From: Polynucleobacter sp. JS-JIR-II-b4
GTDB lineage: Bacteria > Pseudomonadota > Gammaproteobacteria > Burkholderiales > Burkholderiaceae
DNA length: 64,000 nt
Assembly: GCF_018687815.1 (NCBI RefSeq)
Contig: NZ_CP061306.1
Location: 1,240,001-1,304,000 of the forward strand
Reading direction: 5' to 3'
A program made the translations under genes and the position numbers. The notes under the pieces are model-generated. The model did not search any database, was not told the DNA's origin, and worked only from the letters and a program-made list of their open reading frames with translations. Shown here piece after piece: positions 61,066 through 64,000 of this stretch. Positions within the stretch are counted from its first letter, which is position 1; each line of letters begins with the position of its first letter.

Positions 61066-62364
61066 TTAAGAAGTAACGCGCTCTTTAGGGAAGCGGAGCA
61101 TAAATTTACTACCTCTTCCCGGAGTGCTTTCTATTACCAGCTGAGCCTGGTGCCGATTGGCAATATGCTTCACGATAGCCAATCCCAAACCAGTTCCACC
61201 CGTATCTCTTGACCGACTTCGATCTACACGATAGAAGCGCTCAGTTAATCTTGATAAGTGCTCAGATGCAATGCCTGGACCCGTATCAGTAACCGAGAAC
61301 TCACCCTGCCCTTGCTCGTTAACATTCCATTCAACACCGATAGAACCAATATCAGGCGTGTAGCGAATAGCATTAGATACCAAATTACTGAATGCAGAAA
61401 GAATTTCTCTTTCATCACCCATTAAATTCTGTTTGGAATTCACAACAAAATTAAATGCATGCTTACCTTGAGAAAGCGCTTCAGCATCATTCTTCAGCAG
61501 CGCCATTAAAGTCTCGACTTTGACTACCGTATTTGTGGCTGGCAATGCATTTGACTCGAGGTTTGCCAAGGTCAATAAGTCCTCAACCAAACTCTTCATC
61601 CTCTGTGCCTGCGACATCATCATTTCAAAGTATTGATCCTGCTGATCTTTCTTAAGCTCCAGGGATTGGACGGTCTCCAGAAAGCCCATTAATACAGTAA
61701 TCGGTGTACGCATTTCATGAGAAACATTGGCTACGAAATCACGCCGCATCGCATCGGCTTTTTGTAAATCAGTTACATCTTGAATCAAAAGAAGGTTGCG
61801 CTTTTGACCAAAGGGGAAAGCTTGCAACATCAAACTCAAGCTACCATCGGGCCCCATGCGCTCCATTAGCAAAGGCTCATCAAAATTACGCTTATTTAAA
61901 TACTGTATAAATTCTGGGCGTCGTATCAAAAAATTAATGCGCTGCATGACATCGCGTTTAAAGATGAGCCCAAAGAATCTCTCCGCAATACCGTTACACC
62001 ATTCAATCTGGTCGCTCTCATCGAGCATGACAATTCCATTGGGGGAGGCCTGGAATGCCTCAATAAAGTGCTCGTGTTGCTGCTCAATACTTCGGATATG
62101 TTGCTTTAGGTTTCTGACGAGACGCTGAAGCCTAAAAAATACCTCTTCCCAAAAGCCACTGGGTAAGGGCATGCTTTCAACAGAATCAGCAAGGGTATAT
62201 TTTCTCAGGCGGGCTAAGTTGATATAAGCGTAGACCAGCGGAATGGAGAGTACAGATATTCCCACTGCGATAGCCCACTGCGCACCCCATAAAGACAATG
62301 TTGTGAACGCCAATACAAATGCGACGCAAATAATGACAAAGAAACGGGTGAGCACAGATAACAT
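61066..62364 (-). CDS. phoR: Phosphate regulon sensor kinase PhoR
   Basis: PhoR phosphorylates PhoB when phosphate is scarce, as signalled by Pst and PhoU. Two N-terminal membrane segments (about 7-30 and 33-50) are followed by a PAS domain (about 95-200, with ASPNGIVMLDESDQIEWCN), the H-box NVSHEMRTPITVLMGFLETV with His216, and the ATPase motifs (AFSNLVSNAIRYT, VTDTGPGIASEHLSRLTERFYR, GGTGLGLAIVKHI). At 432 residues it is of normal length. It is last in pstB-phoU-phoB-phoR, 64 bases after phoB. Confidence 0.95.
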   Translation of the reverse strand: MLSVLTRFFVIICVAFVLAFTTLSLWGAQWAIAVGISVLSIPLVYAYINLARLRKYTLADSVESMPLPSGFWEEVFFRLQRLVRNLKQHIRSIEQQHEHFIEAFQASPNGIVMLDESDQIEWCNGIAERFFGLIFKRDVMQRINFLIRRPEFIQYLNKRNFDEPLLMERMGPDGSLSLMLQAFPFGQKRNLLLIQDVTDLQKADAMRRDFVANVSHEMRTPITVLMGFLETVQSLELKKDQQDQYFEMMMSQAQRMKSLVEDLLTLANLESNALPATNTVVKVETLMALLKNDAEALSQGKHAFNFVVNSKQNLMGDEREILSAFSNLVSNAIRYTPDIGSIGVEWNVNEQGQGEFSVTDTGPGIASEHLSRLTERFYRVDRSRSRDTGGTGLGLAIVKHIANRHQAQLVIESTPGRGSKFMLRFPKERVTS

Positions 62365-62380
62365 GATGCAATATTAGAGC

Positions 62381-62402
62381 ATCTCCAAAAATCCCTGGAG
62401 AT
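62381..62402 (-). other. Inverted repeat in the phoB-phoR gap
   Basis: ATCTCCA and TGGAGAT form a 7-bp stem with an 8-base loop in the middle of the 64-base gap between phoB and phoR. It has no T-run, so it is not a standard terminator. It could be an RNA processing site or adjust the ratio of PhoR to PhoB. Confidence 0.35.
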
Positions 62403-62428
62403 TCCCAATAAAATAGAGAAATACGGGC

Positions 62429-63142
62429 TTAAGATTCGGTTGGAGTCTTGGTAATTCGGTAGCCGCTACCACGCACTGTCTCAATATAGCGGTCACAGTC
62501 AAACGGAGCGAGGGCTGCTCTTAAGCGCTTAATATGAACGTCAACCGTTCTTTCTTCGATATAAACCTCGCTACCCCACACCTTATCTAGCAAGCTGCCC
62601 CGAGAGTGAACACGCTCAGGATTAGCCATGAAATACTGGAGCAATCGAAACTCTGTTGGCCCAAGAGCAATGGATTTATGCTCCTGATTTGGCCAGATAG
62701 CCAGCACACGATGAGAGCTTGGATCCAACTTTAATGGGCCAACAGTCAGCGGACCGGTATCTTCGATCGGCATCTGCCTCCGTAGAATTGCCCTCACCCT
62801 AGCCACTAATTCTTTTGGAGAAAATGGCTTAGTAACGTAATCATCGGCGCCTGAGTCCAAGCCAAGAACCTTATCAGACTCTTCACTTTTGGCGGTCAGC
62901 ATCAAAATCGGCAATGCCTTAGTGCGTTCATTAGAGCGCAGCTCTTTTGCAAACTGGACGCCAGATTTGCCAGGCAACATCCAATCCAGAATGATCAGAT
63001 TAGGCAGCTGATCATTCATCATCATCAATGCGAGATCGGTTTGCATGGCCTTTTCAACTTCATAGCCTGCATGTGACAGGTTAATCGCAATCAATTCTGC
63101 AATTGATGGCTCATCCTCTACTATGAGTATGCGGTGAGTCAT
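62429..63142 (-). CDS. phoB: Phosphate regulon response regulator PhoB
   Basis: PhoB is an OmpR-type activator that binds Pho boxes. The receiver domain has the acidic pocket (Glu9, Asp10), phospho-acceptor Asp53 (LILDWMLPG), Thr83 and Lys105 (DYVTKPFSP). The winged-helix domain ends with TVDVHIKRLRAALAPFDCDRYIETVRGSGYRI. At 237 residues it is complete. It starts 16 bases after phoU. Its recognition helix matches the PhoB type, which supports the Pho-box calls made elsewhere in the window. Confidence 0.96.
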   Translation of the reverse strand: MTHRILIVEDEPSIAELIAINLSHAGYEVEKAMQTDLALMMMNDQLPNLIILDWMLPGKSGVQFAKELRSNERTKALPILMLTAKSEESDKVLGLDSGADDYVTKPFSPKELVARVRAILRRQMPIEDTGPLTVGPLKLDPSSHRVLAIWPNQEHKSIALGPTEFRLLQYFMANPERVHSRGSLLDKVWGSEVYIEERTVDVHIKRLRAALAPFDCDRYIETVRGSGYRITKTPTES

Positions 63143-63158
63143 TATTAGGGGCCCCTAA

Positions 63159-63866
63159 TTATTGTCTGTTGGCTTCGCGAACTAAATCTTCATGCGGGAT
63201 GTGACGTACATCAGACCCCTTAGCAATGTAGATGACGAACTCTGCAATATTTTTGGCGTGATCACCGATACGCTCAATTGCCTTCGCAATCGTCAGCATA
63301 TCCAAGCCTGTACTGATCATATGTGGATCTTCAGACATATAGGTGATGAGCTTACGAACAAAGCCTCTGAACTCTTCGTCAATCTGACGGTCTTCCTGGA
63401 CCACATCAGCGGCTGCGATCGTATCTAGACGAGCAAAAGCATCAAGGCTACGACGCAATAAGGAAATTGCCATTTGACCCGAAAGACGGATTTCTGCAAC
63501 GTTAATATTGTGTGGCAAGCCGGATTCAATTAAGCGCTTAGTGCGCTTAGCAACGCGCTCAGCCTCGTCACCAGCACGCTCTAGATTGGTAATTGCTTTA
63601 GAAACTGCCATTACTAAACGCAAGTCTCGAGCTGTTGGCTGTCTACGTGCAATCAGCTCAGTACAAGCCAAGTCGATCTGAATCTCTAAGTCATTGACTA
63701 ACTTTTCATTTTCGATCACTACATTGCAGGTATCGAGATCCATTTGGGTAAAAGCACGCATCGCTGTTGCGATTTGGGATTCGACTAAGCCACCCATTTC
63801 AAGCAAGCGGCTTGAAAGAGAATTGAGATCGGCATCAAATTGTGATGATAGGTGTTTATCTGGCAT
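63159..63866 (-). CDS. phoU: Phosphate signalling protein PhoU
   Basis: PhoU links the Pst transporter to PhoR and keeps the system off when phosphate is ample. The 235-residue protein has the two three-helix repeats and metal-binding ERAGDEAERVAKRT and IERIGDHAKNIAEFVIYI. I choose the ATG at 63866 with GGAG seven bases upstream; the frame runs on to a TTG four codons earlier. It starts 12 bases after the pstB stop. Confidence 0.95.
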   Translation of the reverse strand: MPDKHLSSQFDADLNSLSSRLLEMGGLVESQIATAMRAFTQMDLDTCNVVIENEKLVNDLEIQIDLACTELIARRQPTARDLRLVMAVSKAITNLERAGDEAERVAKRTKRLIESGLPHNINVAEIRLSGQMAISLLRRSLDAFARLDTIAAADVVQEDRQIDEEFRGFVRKLITYMSEDPHMISTGLDMLTIAKAIERIGDHAKNIAEFVIYIAKGSDVRHIPHEDLVREANRQ

Positions 63867-63878
63867 ATATTTCTCCAA

Positions 63879-64000
63879 TTAACCGAAGCGGCCGGTGATG
63901 TAGTCTTCGGTCTCTTTACGCTTAGGCTTAATAAATATTTCGTCCGTTTTGCCGTACTCAATCATGCTGCCCAAATACATATAGGCCGTATAGTCAGATA
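63879..64000 (-). CDS. pstB: Phosphate ABC transporter ATPase PstB (C-terminal end, partial)
   Basis: The last 40 codons are visible and end in GRFG. The tail [20 protein letters not shown] and the end [14 protein letters not shown] are typical of PstB. The start lies beyond the window. It directly precedes phoU, so the pst operon most likely continues to the right, and the whole pst-pho cluster is transcribed toward the window. Confidence 0.93.
   Translation of the reverse strand, partial: SDYTAYMYLGSMIEYGKTDEIFIKPKRKETEDYITGRFG

Overview
The window looks like ordinary chromosome of a small-genome, rather low-GC betaproteobacterium, most likely Polynucleobacter or a close relative (Burkholderiales). 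I infer this from the protein families and gene style: several Bug/TctC receptors, DUF3422, DUF3300, DUF2252, a CbpA/CbpM pair, AAKK-repeat histone H1-like proteins and very tight operons with ATGA or TAATG overlaps. I see no rRNA, tRNA, CRISPR array, insertion sequence or prophage. It starts inside the 3' end of an unidentified gene and ends inside pstB.

Layout, left to right. (1) 0.1-6.5 kb: an NlpC/P60-like protein that has lost its catalytic cysteine, then the yejABEF peptide ABC importer on the minus strand. (2) 6.5-13 kb: fabI and chrA, then a hydratase / MmgE-PrpD / CitE-like lyase / Bug receptor cassette that resembles C5-dicarboxylate (itaconate, mesaconate or citramalate type) breakdown, closed by a strong terminator. 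(3) 13-23.7 kb: envelope genes, a three-gene GT39 / sialidase-like / membrane-protein operon, a flavocytochrome c sulfide dehydrogenase pair, DUF3422, a TAXI-type binding protein and a pirin. (4) 23.7-30.3 kb: a divergent sugar-acid or hydroxy-acid locus with its own HutC-type GntR regulator, a matched pair of candidate operators and the 32-codon tail of a deleted Bug receptor gene. (5) 30.3-43.6 kb: cbpA-cbpM, uup, ompW with two perfect FNR boxes, hemN, a COG2509 flavoprotein, yaeQ, a PIN protein and small conserved genes.

(6) 43.8-64 kb is the most interesting part. Almost every gene concerns phosphorus or its toxic analogue arsenate: arsR-arsC-acr3, two convergent PPK2 genes, an OlsA-like acyltransferase divergent from a PlcP-Agt-DgkA-OlsB operon, ppx/gppA, a PhoA-type alkaline phosphatase, two MgtC-like proteins, a second arsC, and phoR-phoB-phoU-pstB. 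I find four direct-repeat Pho boxes with 11-bp periodicity in front of the first PPK2 operon, the second PPK2, plcP and phoA. Two or three of them have a candidate -10 at the spacing of the E. coli pstS promoter. Taken together this reads as a phosphate-starvation island. It would replace phospholipid with glycolipid and ornithine lipid, mobilise polyphosphate, scavenge phosphate from esters and cope with arsenate entering through the induced Pst system.

Two genes in this island appear frameshifted: the H1-like gene at about 47.1 kb, and the DUF2252 gene at a run of eight C at 59,044-59,051. Each may be a real mutation, a phase-variable switch or an assembly error.
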